Source: Pseudoalteromonas luteoviolacea DSM 6061 (GTDB lineage Bacteria; Pseudomonadota; Gammaproteobacteria; Enterobacterales; Alteromonadaceae). From it: 64,000 nt of DNA. The translations under genes and the position numbers were made by a program. Position 1 is the first letter of the stretch; each line of letters starts with the position of its first letter. A model generated the notes under the pieces. The model ran no database searches. It saw only the letters and a list, made by a program, of their open reading frames with translations, and was not told the DNA's origin. The stretch spans positions 1 to 64,000 of the forward strand of contig NZ_AUYB01000100.1 of NCBI RefSeq assembly GCF_001625655.1. Direction: 5' to 3'. Below, one piece after another: positions 8,607 to 17,476 of this stretch.

Positions 8607-10868
8607 TTAGAAGTTGTACGCGACACTAAATTTGATGCTGCGAGGGAGTATATAACGGCCATTGGCGGCGGCTGGGTTTCGTGGGTCTCCCTCGGTAAGG
8701 CCTTGTTCATCGGTCAGGTTATCAACAGATAACTGAAGCTGAACTTGCTCCATTGGTTCTAGCGTTATACCCAAGTCGATTTTTTCATAGCCATCTAAAA
8801 CGGCATTTGGCGTATTCTGAATATCGCTAAAGCGAGAGTCGACAGCTGAAATGGTACCGTAAACTGTTGCGAACATGTCGCCAACTTCAAACTCATAGCT
8901 TGGAGTTACACGTAGTTGCCAATCAGGTATACGTTGAGACTTGTTCCCTGTTAGTGTGCTGTCCGGGCTTTCTGCAATTTCGCTGTTCTGCCAAGTACCA
9001 TTCAAATTAATGCTAAACCCAGAGTCATGGTTATAGTTGAAGTCCAACTCGATTCCATGGGCTTCTGTGGTAAAGCGTTTAGCAGGAAGATCGGGACGGG
9101 TTGAGAAAGACTCGCCTTTAACTTCGTTTGCGAAAAGTGTTGCAAAGAAGTCCATGTTTTCGCCCATGTATTTGTAACCGATCTCGCTTTGAGATACTTC
9201 TTTGATAAGTTGGTCGCCACTATTGTACGTGTCGTAATTGTCTCTAAAGTCGTCAAAATACGGCATTTTGAAACCTTTATTGAAACGTACGAAGACACCA
9301 CTGATATCATTTAGCTTGTAGTCAGCACCAACTGTCCACGAGGTTTTTCTCGCGCTATAGTCGACAGTTTTGGTAATTTTACCATCTAGACCTTCATCAA
9401 CTGAATAATCAACTTCATGGCGCTCACTACGTAAACCTAAATCCAATGTAAGTTCGTCGGTTGCTAGGTAGCTTTGAGTGGTATAAAAAGCGACAGTTGT
9501 TGCATCACCAGTGCTATTTATATCGTAATTGAATCCACAGCCTTCAGTTGAATCATTGCAAGCGATCCCTGTTAGCATTTCACCGCCTTGTGCAAGCACA
9601 TGGTAGGCAGAGTTACCTAAGCTCCACCAGTCTTTTGCAGATGTTGTTGCAGTGTATAAACCAAATGCGCTACTGATTTTTCCGAAATCTTTGCTAAACG
9701 CCAAATCATTTGTGAAAGCTTCAATATCTTTAAGTACAACCCAGCGGCCATAATCTTGTACCCGAGTGTCAGCGCTATAAACAGTACCAGTTGCCGCGCC
9801 GATGGCGCTTGTACCATTGTCGGCAACATCTGAGAGGTTTAATACATTTCCACCAGGAACAAGGCCATAGGTGTTCGCATCGCCTTGAGTAAGACTGAAT
9901 CGATCAATAAAGTGCCAATCGTTACCTAGTTCAAGAGAGATGCTTCCGCCTGACACATGGCCTTTCCATCCGCGACCTTCAGCTAAATCAATATCAGCTT
10001 TTCCATTACCAGCATAAATAGTCGCTTGTCTGTTCAAAGAGCCTAACTGAGTAAACTCTGCATCTACACCTTGCTCATTCAGTGGGGTCGGTAGGTACCA
10101 TGCACCGGTATCGTCAGTTTGTCGTGTATAGACGTTTATCTCGCCGTTTTCTAACTCTTTTGTTAGTTTGATCGTAAACTGATGACCTTTCTCAGAGGTA
10201 AATCCAGCATCGCGGATCCCTGATGAGCGTTTTATATATCCACCAACCATATAGTAGAAATCTTCGCTCAGCTCACCACTTAGCACGCCGTCAACGCGCT
10301 GCAGCCCGTAGTCGGATGTTGTGTATTTAAAAGTCCCTTCGGTGTCTGCTTGCCCTCGCTTCAAGCGAAAATTTGTAGTTAGGCCTGGTTGACCATTGGA
10401 TAAAACAGGATTTGGACCACCGCGTAGGCCTTCCATCATCGAAATGGTTTCATCAATTCGAAATATGGATGAATTCTCTAAAAATGATAGCGTTGGAGCA
10501 GGGTAAACTGGTGAACCGTCAAGGCTAACTGTTAAAAAAGGCGCGTCACCACTTGAGGTAAAACCTCGCACATTAATATTTGCACCTGATTCACCACCTG
10601 AGCTTTCAACCCAAACACCGGGTATTGCTTTAAACAAGTCTGCTGTGCTTTTAGGTGCGAGACGTTCTATTAAAGATTCGTCTACATTTGTCACTGCGTA
10701 AGCGGCATCTACTTTGCGGATCCCCATTCCACCTGGGGTACCAGATATAATGATTGTTTCTACTTTTTCGTCAGTTTTTTTGTTTTGCTCTGTACTAGCT
10801 GCGGTTGAAAATGCCAACGCGGACATTACCGCCGCTGAAAGTACTGAATACTTCTTGCCTAAGTTCAC
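8607..10868 (-). CDS. TonB-dependent outer-membrane receptor of the trehalose locus
   Basis: The protein has 753 residues: a signal peptide, a TonB-box-like ETIIISGT near residue 40, a plug domain (about 55-175, with GVWVESSGG and INVRGF), and a 22-strand-type barrel ending in Phe (IKFSVAYNF). It should take a nutrient across the outer membrane using TonB energy. It lies next to a LacI regulator, an MFS transporter and a trehalase, and a copy of the same operator precedes it, so the likely ligand is trehalose or a related glucoside; that is inference. The start is a GTG with GGAG eight bases upstream. Confidence 0.88.
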   Translation of the reverse strand: MNLGKKYSVLSAAVMSALAFSTAASTEQNKKTDEKVETIIISGTPGGMGIRKVDAAYAVTNVDESLIERLAPKSTADLFKAIPGVWVESSGGESGANINVRGFTSSGDAPFLTVSLDGSPVYPAPTLSFLENSSIFRIDETISMMEGLRGGPNPVLSNGQPGLTTNFRLKRGQADTEGTFKYTTSDYGLQRVDGVLSGELSEDFYYMVGGYIKRSSGIRDAGFTSEKGHQFTIKLTKELENGEINVYTRQTDDTGAWYLPTPLNEQGVDAEFTQLGSLNRQATIYAGNGKADIDLAEGRGWKGHVSGGSISLELGNDWHFIDRFSLTQGDANTYGLVPGGNVLNLSDVADNGTSAIGAATGTVYSADTRVQDYGRWVVLKDIEAFTNDLAFSKDFGKISSAFGLYTATTSAKDWWSLGNSAYHVLAQGGEMLTGIACNDSTEGCGFNYDINSTGDATTVAFYTTQSYLATDELTLDLGLRSERHEVDYSVDEGLDGKITKTVDYSARKTSWTVGADYKLNDISGVFVRFNKGFKMPYFDDFRDNYDTYNSGDQLIKEVSQSEIGYKYMGENMDFFATLFANEVKGESFSTRPDLPAKRFTTEAHGIELDFNYNHDSGFSINLNGTWQNSEIAESPDSTLTGNKSQRIPDWQLRVTPSYEFEVGDMFATVYGTISAVDSRFSDIQNTPNAVLDGYEKIDLGITLEPMEQVQLQLSVDNLTDEQGLTEGDPRNPAAANGRYILPRSIKFSVAYNF

Positions 10869-11019
10869 AGGAGCTGCTCCCTTGGTTGTTCATGTGTTGT
10901 CATAATGGCTAACTGTACGTCAGCGCTGCTTCTCGCCACGATACGGAACAAATAATGGTATCTTGCTCAGTATAATTTTATTTGGTTTGCACTTGGCGTT
11001 ATTCTAAAATAGATCTTAA

Positions 11020-11033
11020 TGCAAACGTTTGCA
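11020..11033. promoter_or_regulatory. LacI-family operator, copy 1
   Basis: TGCAAACGTTTGCA is a perfect 14-bp palindrome with the central CG typical of LacI/GalR operators. It lies in the gap between the divergent TonB receptor and the LacI gene. An identical copy precedes the MFS gene. Confidence 0.8.
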
Positions 11034-11061
11034 ATAGCGTTGTGAAGTATTTTTTTACTTG

Positions 11062-11085
11062 GCGTTTACCTAATTTGGTAAACGC
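11062..11085. promoter_or_regulatory. Inverted repeat in the receptor/regulator gap
   Basis: GCGTTTACC (11062-11070) and GGTAAACGC (11077-11085) form perfect 9-bp arms around six bases. It lies 29 bases from operator copy 1. It may be a second regulator site or an RNA hairpin of the regulator leader. No gene ends here, so a terminator role is unlikely. Confidence 0.4.
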
Positions 11086-11308
11086 TGTTAGGATTTTTTA
11101 CTTAAGTTTAAGAACTAAGGCATACTAAAAACAATGAGTTAAGAAACTGATGGACGGCGCTGGCATATCATAAGAAAATAGCTTGAAAAGGCTACGAGTA
11201 TACAGCTAGTGTTTACCTGAGTTAATTGTTTTAGTCTATATATAACAACAGCTTATTTATATTTAAGATTGAATATAACCTGTATTTTAAAGATGTGATG
11301 GATGTGTA

Positions 11309-12316
11309 ATGCAACAAAAGAAACTAAAGTTGGCTGATTTAGCAAAAATAGCAGGAGTCTCTACTTCAACTGCATCTCGAGCACTGAATGACAATCCGCT
11401 AATCAAGCAAGAAACACGTGAGCGCATCCAAAAACTAGCCAAAACTCATAACTTTAGCCTAAATGCAGCAGCCAGTAGGCTAAGGCTGCAAAAAACGAAG
11501 GTCATTGCTGTTTTAATTAATCTTGACGCAGAAACTGAGCAATCCATTGATGATCCGTTCTTATTGAAGGTGGTGAGTGACATTAATCTGGCCGTTAATC
11601 GCCAAGGTTATGAGCTATTGCTTTCAAATTCTTACATGGCCGGAGAGGATTGGTATGGATATTTCATTGATGGCCGAAGAGCTGATGGGGTGATTGTTGT
11701 CGGTCAAGGTAAGCAGCAGGCTTCTATTGAACGGGCTTCCTCTGCTGGGATGCCTTTAGTTGTGTGGGGAGATCCCAAAACTCAGGCTGGCTACGTGATT
11801 GTTGGGAGTGACAATTTTCTAGGTGGCCAAGTAGCGACACAACACCTGCTTGACAAAGGCTGTAAACAGCCGCTGTTTTTAGGCGAGCCTGAACATGCAG
11901 AACTCGGGGAACGTTACAAAGGGTTTTGTTCTGTAGTCGAGCGCGCAAATCTAACGGAGCGAGCGCAATTATTGAAAATTGATATCACAAGTCAGGCTGC
12001 ATATGACAGCATTAACCAAAAGTTACGCAGCGATGGCCTTGATTTTGATGGCATATTTGCTTGTAGTGATATGGTAGCTTTGGGTGCGATGAAAGCGCTA
12101 AAAGAGCGTTATGTTAGTATTCCAAACGACGTGCTTATTGTTGGGTTCGACGATATTGCTATGGCTGATGTCAGCTTTCCCTCATTGACAACAATCAAAC
12201 AAGATACACAAAAAGCGGGTGAACTTTTAGTTGAAAAGCTTTTAACGCAGCTTGCTGGGGAAGAAGTGGAATCAAGTCAATTAGCTATTTCGCTCGTAGA
12301 GCGCCAATCAAGTTAA
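11309..12316 (+). CDS. LacI-family transcriptional regulator
   Basis: The protein has 335 residues. The N-terminal helix-turn-helix (LADLAKIAGVSTSTASRALN, about residues 7-26) is the LacI signature. A hinge helix follows (SLNAAASRLR), then a periplasmic-binding-like effector domain (VIAVLINL near residue 70; VGFDDIAMADVSFPSLTTI near residue 285). It should bind the two TGCAAACGTTTGCA sites and release on a sugar or sugar phosphate, controlling the receptor, the transporter and the trehalase. A GGATG motif lies four bases before the ATG. It is divergent to the TonB receptor. Confidence 0.92.
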   Translation: MQQKKLKLADLAKIAGVSTSTASRALNDNPLIKQETRERIQKLAKTHNFSLNAAASRLRLQKTKVIAVLINLDAETEQSIDDPFLLKVVSDINLAVNRQGYELLLSNSYMAGEDWYGYFIDGRRADGVIVVGQGKQQASIERASSAGMPLVVWGDPKTQAGYVIVGSDNFLGGQVATQHLLDKGCKQPLFLGEPEHAELGERYKGFCSVVERANLTERAQLLKIDITSQAAYDSINQKLRSDGLDFDGIFACSDMVALGAMKALKERYVSIPNDVLIVGFDDIAMADVSFPSLTTIKQDTQKAGELLVEKLLTQLAGEEVESSQLAISLVERQSS

Positions 12317-12410
12317 AAGTAAGAAAACTGTAGGTTTATTAATAAGTCTACAGCTTAGAGTATTAGATGCATTTGACAATCACTTGCCAAGTTTACATTA
12401 AATTTAAAAT

Positions 12411-12424
12411 TGCAAACGTTTGCA
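12411..12424. promoter_or_regulatory. LacI-family operator, copy 2
   Basis: TGCAAACGTTTGCA occurs here again, identical to the site at 11020-11033. It lies 55 bases before the MFS gene start, in the 163-bp gap after the LacI gene. It should control the MFS-trehalase transcript. Confidence 0.8.
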
Positions 12425-12479
12425 TTGAGCGTTATTGGACGCTAGACTAAATTAATCATAGTGTAATTAAGAGTTAGTA

Positions 12480-13715
12480 ATGCAGAACATGCGTATTATA
12501 TTGGCCATGGCGGCCAGCTATTTTTTATTTGCAATTTTACTCAACAGTGTTGGGACAGTTATCTTGCAAGCCATTAATACTTTTGGTGTTACCAAAGCTC
12601 AAGCTGCCAGCCTAGAAGGGTTTAAAGATATTCCAATAGCGATTGTCTCTTTTTTGGTTGCTTCATTCATTCCTCGTATAGGATACAAGATTGCACTATT
12701 GGGGGCGCTTTCGCTGGTAATTATTATGTGCCTGATTACGCCTGCTGCGGGAAGTTTTTGGGCACTAAAGGCGTTGTTTGCTGCTGTAGGTTGTTCATTT
12801 GCTATTGTTAAAGTGTCGGTTTACGCCCTGATAGGGCAAGTGACAGACTCAGCAAAATCACACTCAAGCTTATTAAACACCATTGAAGGTGTATTTATGG
12901 TTGGCGTGCTCAGCGGTTACTGGGTATTTGCTGCATTTCTGAGTGAGGATGTCTCCTCAAACAATTGGTTAAACGTATACTTTCTATTGGCGGGACTATC
13001 GATACTGACTTTGTTGCTTGTATCTAGTGCCAAAATTGAAAAGCCGCAGCTAAGTGAGAACCACAGCCCCAAAAATGATTTCATTGACATGCTTCGGCTT
13101 ACATACCAACCGCTTGTTTTGGTATTTGTAATTAGTGCATTTTTATATGTACTGATAGAGCAAGGAGTGGGCACGTGGCTGCCGACCTTTAATAATCAAG
13201 TTTTGAATTTGCCTGTGGATGTGAGTGTTCAGCTAAGTAGTATTTTCGCCGCAAGCCTTGCTCTTGGGCGTTTACTTGCAGGTCAAATCCTTAAGAAAGT
13301 TGACTGGTATGTATTTTTAAATGTGTGTTTAGTGGGCATGGCTGCTTTAGTGATACTGACTTTGCCAATGACTAAAAACTTGCCAAATGAGCCTGTTACA
13401 AGCATCTTCAATGCACCATTGGCTGCCTACTTAATGCCACTAATTGGTTTGTTGATGGCACCAATTTACCCCGTCATAAACTCAATTATGTTGAGTAGTT
13501 TAGAGAAACACCGACATGCAGCTATGACAGGGTTGATTGTGGTCTTCTCTGCTCTAGGTGGCACTACAGGATCGCTCATAACCGGATTTGTATTTGAATA
13601 CATGAGTGGTCAACATGCTTTTTATATGTCCTTGATCCCCATGGGCGTCATTACACTAACCTTATTTTTATTCAAAAAGCGTGCTCAGCAGGTAGCGTGC
13701 TCGTCAGCAGTATAG
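12480..13715 (+). CDS. MFS sugar transporter of the trehalose locus
   Basis: This 411-residue integral membrane protein has about 12 hydrophobic segments, with a charged loop in the middle (about residues 182-200) that divides two six-helix halves. The layout and the short GRLLAGQ segment fit the major facilitator superfamily, near the FucP/sugar-proton symporter branch. It should carry the sugar across the inner membrane. It sits 12 bases before the trehalase gene, so the two probably form an operon under operator copy 2. No strong ribosome site is seen; AGAG precedes the ATG. Confidence 0.85.
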   Translation: MQNMRIILAMAASYFLFAILLNSVGTVILQAINTFGVTKAQAASLEGFKDIPIAIVSFLVASFIPRIGYKIALLGALSLVIIMCLITPAAGSFWALKALFAAVGCSFAIVKVSVYALIGQVTDSAKSHSSLLNTIEGVFMVGVLSGYWVFAAFLSEDVSSNNWLNVYFLLAGLSILTLLLVSSAKIEKPQLSENHSPKNDFIDMLRLTYQPLVLVFVISAFLYVLIEQGVGTWLPTFNNQVLNLPVDVSVQLSSIFAASLALGRLLAGQILKKVDWYVFLNVCLVGMAALVILTLPMTKNLPNEPVTSIFNAPLAAYLMPLIGLLMAPIYPVINSIMLSSLEKHRHAAMTGLIVVFSALGGTTGSLITGFVFEYMSGQHAFYMSLIPMGVITLTLFLFKKRAQQVACSSAV

Positions 13716-13727
13716 TCGAGGAAAATT

Positions 13728-15215
13728 ATGAAGTTTGAGCACAGCAATCTTTTTAAAGATGTGCAAATGAGTGGTATTTTTAACGATAGCAAAACTTTTG
13801 CTGATGCTGTTCCACTTAACTCTTGGCCGCAAGTATGCGATTTGTATGACAATAAAAAGCCAGAAGATCTAAAAGCGTTTGTCAAAAAGCACTTTAAGTT
13901 CAGAGCACAGCCGGAACTTGAGGCCTTGCCAGACCTTAGGAATGTTTCACAATATATCGAGGTGTTGTGGAGCAGGTTACAACGAGAAGGCGAAGCGCAA
14001 GACGCCAGCTCTTTGCTGGCATTGCCTGAAAGTTATATCGTTCCGGGCGGACGCTTCAATGAAATATATTACTGGGATAGTTACTTTACTGCACTTGGGT
14101 TGATGGACTGTGGACGAGAAGATCTTGTACAAGATATGCTCGCAAATTTTTGCTTTTTAATTGATAAACTGGGGCATGTGCCTAATGGCAATAGAAGTTA
14201 TTACGCAACGCGTTCCCAACCACCTGTCACCGCATTGATGGTTGACCTTTTATGGGAATCTAAACGTGCGGATAAAGTTTGGCTCACTATTGTGACCAAA
14301 GCTCTGATGTCTGAATACGAGTTTTGGATGTCTGGTACTGATCTATTGGAAAAAGGCCACAATAGTTATCGTCGGGTGGTAAAAATGCCATGCGGCGGCG
14401 TGCTAAATCGCTATTGGGATGATGAGGCTGCTCCAAGACCAGAATCATATCGCGAAGATGTAATGGACGCTAAAAACTTTTCAGAAGAACAAAAACAGCG
14501 TTTTTATCGCAATATTCGAGCAGCTTGTGAATCTGGATGGGATTTCAGTAGTCGCTGGCTTGAGAACTCAAAAGATTTAAACTCAATCAAAACTACAGAA
14601 ATGGTGCCGATAGATCTTAATTGTTTACTCTATTTTATGGAGCGCCAATTATCTCGTTGCTACAAAGCGCTTGGCGCTGAGGCACAGCAGGTAGATTTTA
14701 TTAAGAAAGCACAAGCCCGTGTCAAGCTTATTGATACTTACATGTGGCAACCAAAAGCTAAATGGTATTTTGATTATGACCATGGCGCGCAATGCCAAAG
14801 TAGCATTGAGTCTATGGCGGGAGTCACCCCTATGTTTTTTGAGTTTGTGAAAAATGACAGAGCACAAGAGATGGCTGAGCGTTTAATGTCTGATTTCCTT
14901 AAGCCGGGTGGACTAGTCACAACATTGTGTGAAACGGATCAACAATGGGATAGTCCCAATGGTTGGGCACCGCTGCAGTGGTTTGGCGTCAAAGGGTTGT
15001 TAAACTATGGCTTTAATCAAGACGCACACACCGTCGCGCAAAAGTGGGTCGATACTCTAGAGTCTAGTTTTATCCAAACTGGGTGTTTACTAGAGAAATA
15101 CAATGTCGTTGAAAAAAATAAAGTCGCCGAGGGTGGTGAGTATATTGTGCAGCAAGGGTTTGGTTGGACAAACGGTGTAGTCAGTCGATTTTACAAATTG
15201 CTTCGTTCTTCCTAA
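13728..15215 (+). CDS. treF: Cytoplasmic trehalase (GH37)
   Basis: The enzyme hydrolyses trehalose to two glucose molecules. Both GH37 signatures are present: PGGRFNEIYYWDSY at residues 106-119 and QWDSPNGWAP at 406-415. The C-terminal GGEY...GFGWTNGV stretch, which carries the catalytic-base Glu region, is also intact. The length of 495 residues lacks the signal peptide of TreA types, so this is the cytoplasmic form, which fits uptake of intact trehalose by the upstream MFS protein. A GAGGAAAATT ribosome site precedes the ATG. The transcript ends in a strong hairpin. Confidence 0.92.
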   Translation: MKFEHSNLFKDVQMSGIFNDSKTFADAVPLNSWPQVCDLYDNKKPEDLKAFVKKHFKFRAQPELEALPDLRNVSQYIEVLWSRLQREGEAQDASSLLALPESYIVPGGRFNEIYYWDSYFTALGLMDCGREDLVQDMLANFCFLIDKLGHVPNGNRSYYATRSQPPVTALMVDLLWESKRADKVWLTIVTKALMSEYEFWMSGTDLLEKGHNSYRRVVKMPCGGVLNRYWDDEAAPRPESYREDVMDAKNFSEEQKQRFYRNIRAACESGWDFSSRWLENSKDLNSIKTTEMVPIDLNCLLYFMERQLSRCYKALGAEAQQVDFIKKAQARVKLIDTYMWQPKAKWYFDYDHGAQCQSSIESMAGVTPMFFEFVKNDRAQEMAERLMSDFLKPGGLVTTLCETDQQWDSPNGWAPLQWFGVKGLLNYGFNQDAHTVAQKWVDTLESSFIQTGCLLEKYNVVEKNKVAEGGEYIVQQGFGWTNGVVSRFYKLLRSS

Positions 15216-15235
15216 AAATATAAATTCTTTAAATG

Positions 15236-15263
15236 AAAAAAGTGCCTTAAAAAAGGCACTTTG
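15236..15263. terminator. Bidirectional terminator between treF and the AztD-like gene
   Basis: AAAGTGCCTT (15239-15248) pairs with AAGGCACTTT (15253-15262), flanked by A-rich DNA on the left and T on the right. It lies between the convergent stops and can end both transcripts. Confidence 0.8.
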
Positions 15264-15302
15264 GCTCACAATCAAGAGACATACACGTGATACTCGGGAG
15301 TA

Positions 15303-16652
15303 TTAGTGTGCGTGCTCGCCTCCATTTTCAATACCTAGCCAAACAGCTCTGTCTGGCGTGAAATCTAGTTCAATTTCTACTTTTAATTCAGCACTTTCAA
15401 GGTCGTAGCCCAATACGTGCTTTGCGCTTGAGTCAACTACGAAAACGATATTCTCAGCTTTAGAGAAAGTAAGTCTGAATGATGCACCTTCAGGCAACGC
15501 ATCTAATTCGTGTTCATGCACTTTTACAGTGTGTGCTACTTCCCAGTGATGCTCATCATTTTCAGTATGCTGTTCAAAAATAGTAAGTACACCCGCTGAG
15601 TCTAAAACTGCTGCGTGTGAACCGTCATAGTTGAAATCGCCACCTGCAATTGAATGTCCTTCTGTGATTGTCCACTCAACTTTTTCAATTTCGTTGTGTT
15701 CAGGGTCAATAACAACAAGATCTGTACCTGCAATTCCAATGAACTGATGGCTGCCTTCGTGGCCTCTAAGTGTTCCAATGCGCTGGCCTTCAGCAAAGCT
15801 TTCTGGGTTTGCAATTTTAGCGGCTGTAAACCCACCATTTTCTTCTGTAATAACAACTACGCCGTCACCACATGCAAAGCTAACGTGTTCGTGGTTTTGT
15901 GCGCTACCGTGCAAGACAGGGCAGGTTACTTCAAACACTTTTTCTTGATCAAAGTGGTCATCATGCTTATGGAAAAGGCCAATTTTATTTGGTAGCACTG
16001 GGTGTGAGTCAGCTTCGCGGATGGTACTTAATGTGTATTCACCTCTTGCTTGAGCTGCGCCATGCATATAAGAGTCGTACTCAATTTCAGCAAATGCTGA
16101 TGTATCACCACCTAAGTATGCTTCTGAGAAAACGGCTACTTGCGCGTTAGTTTGCCCAGCTTCACCATCAAAGAAGATCGCAGTATTGTGTTCGCCACTG
16201 GTTACATGGGCAGGTTTTACATTATCAAAAGATACACTGCTTAATTTAGGTATTTCTTCATATGGGTGCATATGATCACCATGATCTTCTTCCCAGATTC
16301 CACCGTCTACAAACTCAACACGACTGTCGTCAGATTGAACAAGAACTGCATAACGGCTACTTGCTGTTGTATAGACATATTTCGGGAAATGGGTAGAAGT
16401 CAGCTCTTCTGCCACTTCTTTATGTTCAACATCTAATATGTGTATTGAATTAGAATCTGGTGAAGTAACTAGCAGGCGACCTGATGCACTAACTGAACCG
16501 TGGTCGTGATCATGGTCGTGATCCTTACCTTCATCTTTTTTTACTTCTTCAACTACCGGTTCATGTTCCACGATAGTTGTTTTTGTGTCACCACATGCTG
16601 TAAGTAGAGCCGTTGCAACAGCAACAGAGAGTAGTTTATATGTGTGTTTCAT
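15303..16652 (-). CDS. AztD-like periplasmic zinc metallochaperone (His-rich lipoprotein)
   Basis: The protein has 449 residues from the ATG at 16652 (the frame is open to a TTG at 16664). A lipoprotein signal ends in LLTAC. A His/Asp run (DHDHDHDHG, near residue 50) follows, then a repeated-strand region that reads as a beta-propeller (LLVTSPDSNSIHILDVEHKE, YAVLVQSDDSRVEFVD). It has many His residues, including HGAAQ, HGSAQNHEH and EGHEGSH-type loops. AztD proteins are periplasmic zinc chaperones of this build. Two Zur-like boxes upstream support a zinc role. The AztABC transporter is not in this window. The exact family name is recognition-based. Confidence 0.68.
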   Translation of the reverse strand: MKHTYKLLSVAVATALLTACGDTKTTIVEHEPVVEEVKKDEGKDHDHDHDHGSVSASGRLLVTSPDSNSIHILDVEHKEVAEELTSTHFPKYVYTTASSRYAVLVQSDDSRVEFVDGGIWEEDHGDHMHPYEEIPKLSSVSFDNVKPAHVTSGEHNTAIFFDGEAGQTNAQVAVFSEAYLGGDTSAFAEIEYDSYMHGAAQARGEYTLSTIREADSHPVLPNKIGLFHKHDDHFDQEKVFEVTCPVLHGSAQNHEHVSFACGDGVVVITEENGGFTAAKIANPESFAEGQRIGTLRGHEGSHQFIGIAGTDLVVIDPEHNEIEKVEWTITEGHSIAGGDFNYDGSHAAVLDSAGVLTIFEQHTENDEHHWEVAHTVKVHEHELDALPEGASFRLTFSKAENIVFVVDSSAKHVLGYDLESAELKVEIELDFTPDRAVWLGIENGGEHAH

Positions 16653-16724
16653 ATTTACTTTCAATTATAAGAGTTATGTTCAGCAGGGTTTGCGCGTTTC
16701 CTTACAATACAACTGCTTTTGGTA

Positions 16725-16739
16725 TGTTATAAAGTAACA
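16725..16739 (-). promoter_or_regulatory. Second Zur-like half-palindromic site
   Basis: TGTTATAAAGTAACA has 5-bp palindromic ends (TGTTA/TAACA). It lies 12 bases from the better box at 16751-16764 and is spaced for tandem Zur binding before the AztD-like gene. Confidence 0.45.
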
Positions 16740-16743
16740 ATAT

Positions 16744-16768
16744 GAAATTATGTTATACTATAACGTTG
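16744..16768 (-). promoter_or_regulatory. Zur box upstream of the AztD-like gene
   Basis: The core GTTATACTATAAC at 16752-16764 is a perfect 13-bp palindrome. It matches the centre of the gammaproteobacterial Zur consensus (GTTATANTATAAC) and is preceded by GAAAT. It lies about 100 bases upstream of the AztD-like start, so zinc would repress that gene through Zur. Confidence 0.78.
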
Positions 16769-16945
16769 CTCGCTTGCAAGTGTGAATTGAAAATTATTGA
16801 TGGTTCTTGTGTTAAATTTGGAAACGTTTAGCTGGAGGTGATTTGAACTTCTAATAAAGCGCGCGACTGGCGCTGTGAAAACTTCAGCTACAATATAGGG
16901 TATCGTAGTTGGGTATTTTCAATTAAATATTCTGGCAGTTGGCTT

Positions 16946-17224
16946 TTAATCTGTCATAAATAATACTCGAATACCGATTGCGGCAATTACAATGAGTAAC
17001 AAAATAAGCTCGATTCTATGCACAATAGCTTTGGTTTTTCTCTCTTCCTTATTTTTCTTAAACGGCATCTCATTTTCCTCATTTGGGTGGCGTCGTTCGT
17101 AAGCGGCATTGGCTTTTTTTGCAAACACAGTGCGTTTCTCGGCACTTAAAGTCTCATTCATGGCGCTTTGATAGTCTACAGGCTTTCCTCTTGAAGGTTG
17201 CCTTGCTCTTGGGGCAGCACACAT
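16946..17224 (-). CDS. Small membrane-anchored protein, unknown function
   Basis: The product has 92 residues. The first 65 are charged and hydrophilic (many Arg, Lys and Glu), and one transmembrane helix follows (about residues 69-88, IELILLLIVIAAIGIRVLF). This is a tail-anchored layout with the bulk in the cytoplasm. GAGG lies five bases before the ATG, which supports translation. There is no recognised domain. It lies alone between the AztD-like gene region and the divergent WD40 lipoprotein genes. Confidence 0.6.
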   Translation of the reverse strand: MCAAPRARQPSRGKPVDYQSAMNETLSAEKRTVFAKKANAAYERRHPNEENEMPFKKNKEERKTKAIVHRIELILLLIVIAAIGIRVLFMTD

Positions 17225-17476
17225 ATCAACCTCGTTACTACTTGCTGATTAGATAACATTGTGTTTATTTTGGTAACACACTGATTTCTAATTGAAATAT
17301 ACTACTAGTTACTCAATGTTAAGTATAGTACTTTTAGCGTAGTATGTCTTGTTGGCTTTTGTATTGAAAGGGCAATTATTTTGGCGCAATTCGCCATGTT
17401 ACGGGTTACTAATGAACTAATTTAAGTTTTTTTGATCTAATCAATATCGAATCATATTGTCGTGAAAGGAGCAAAG

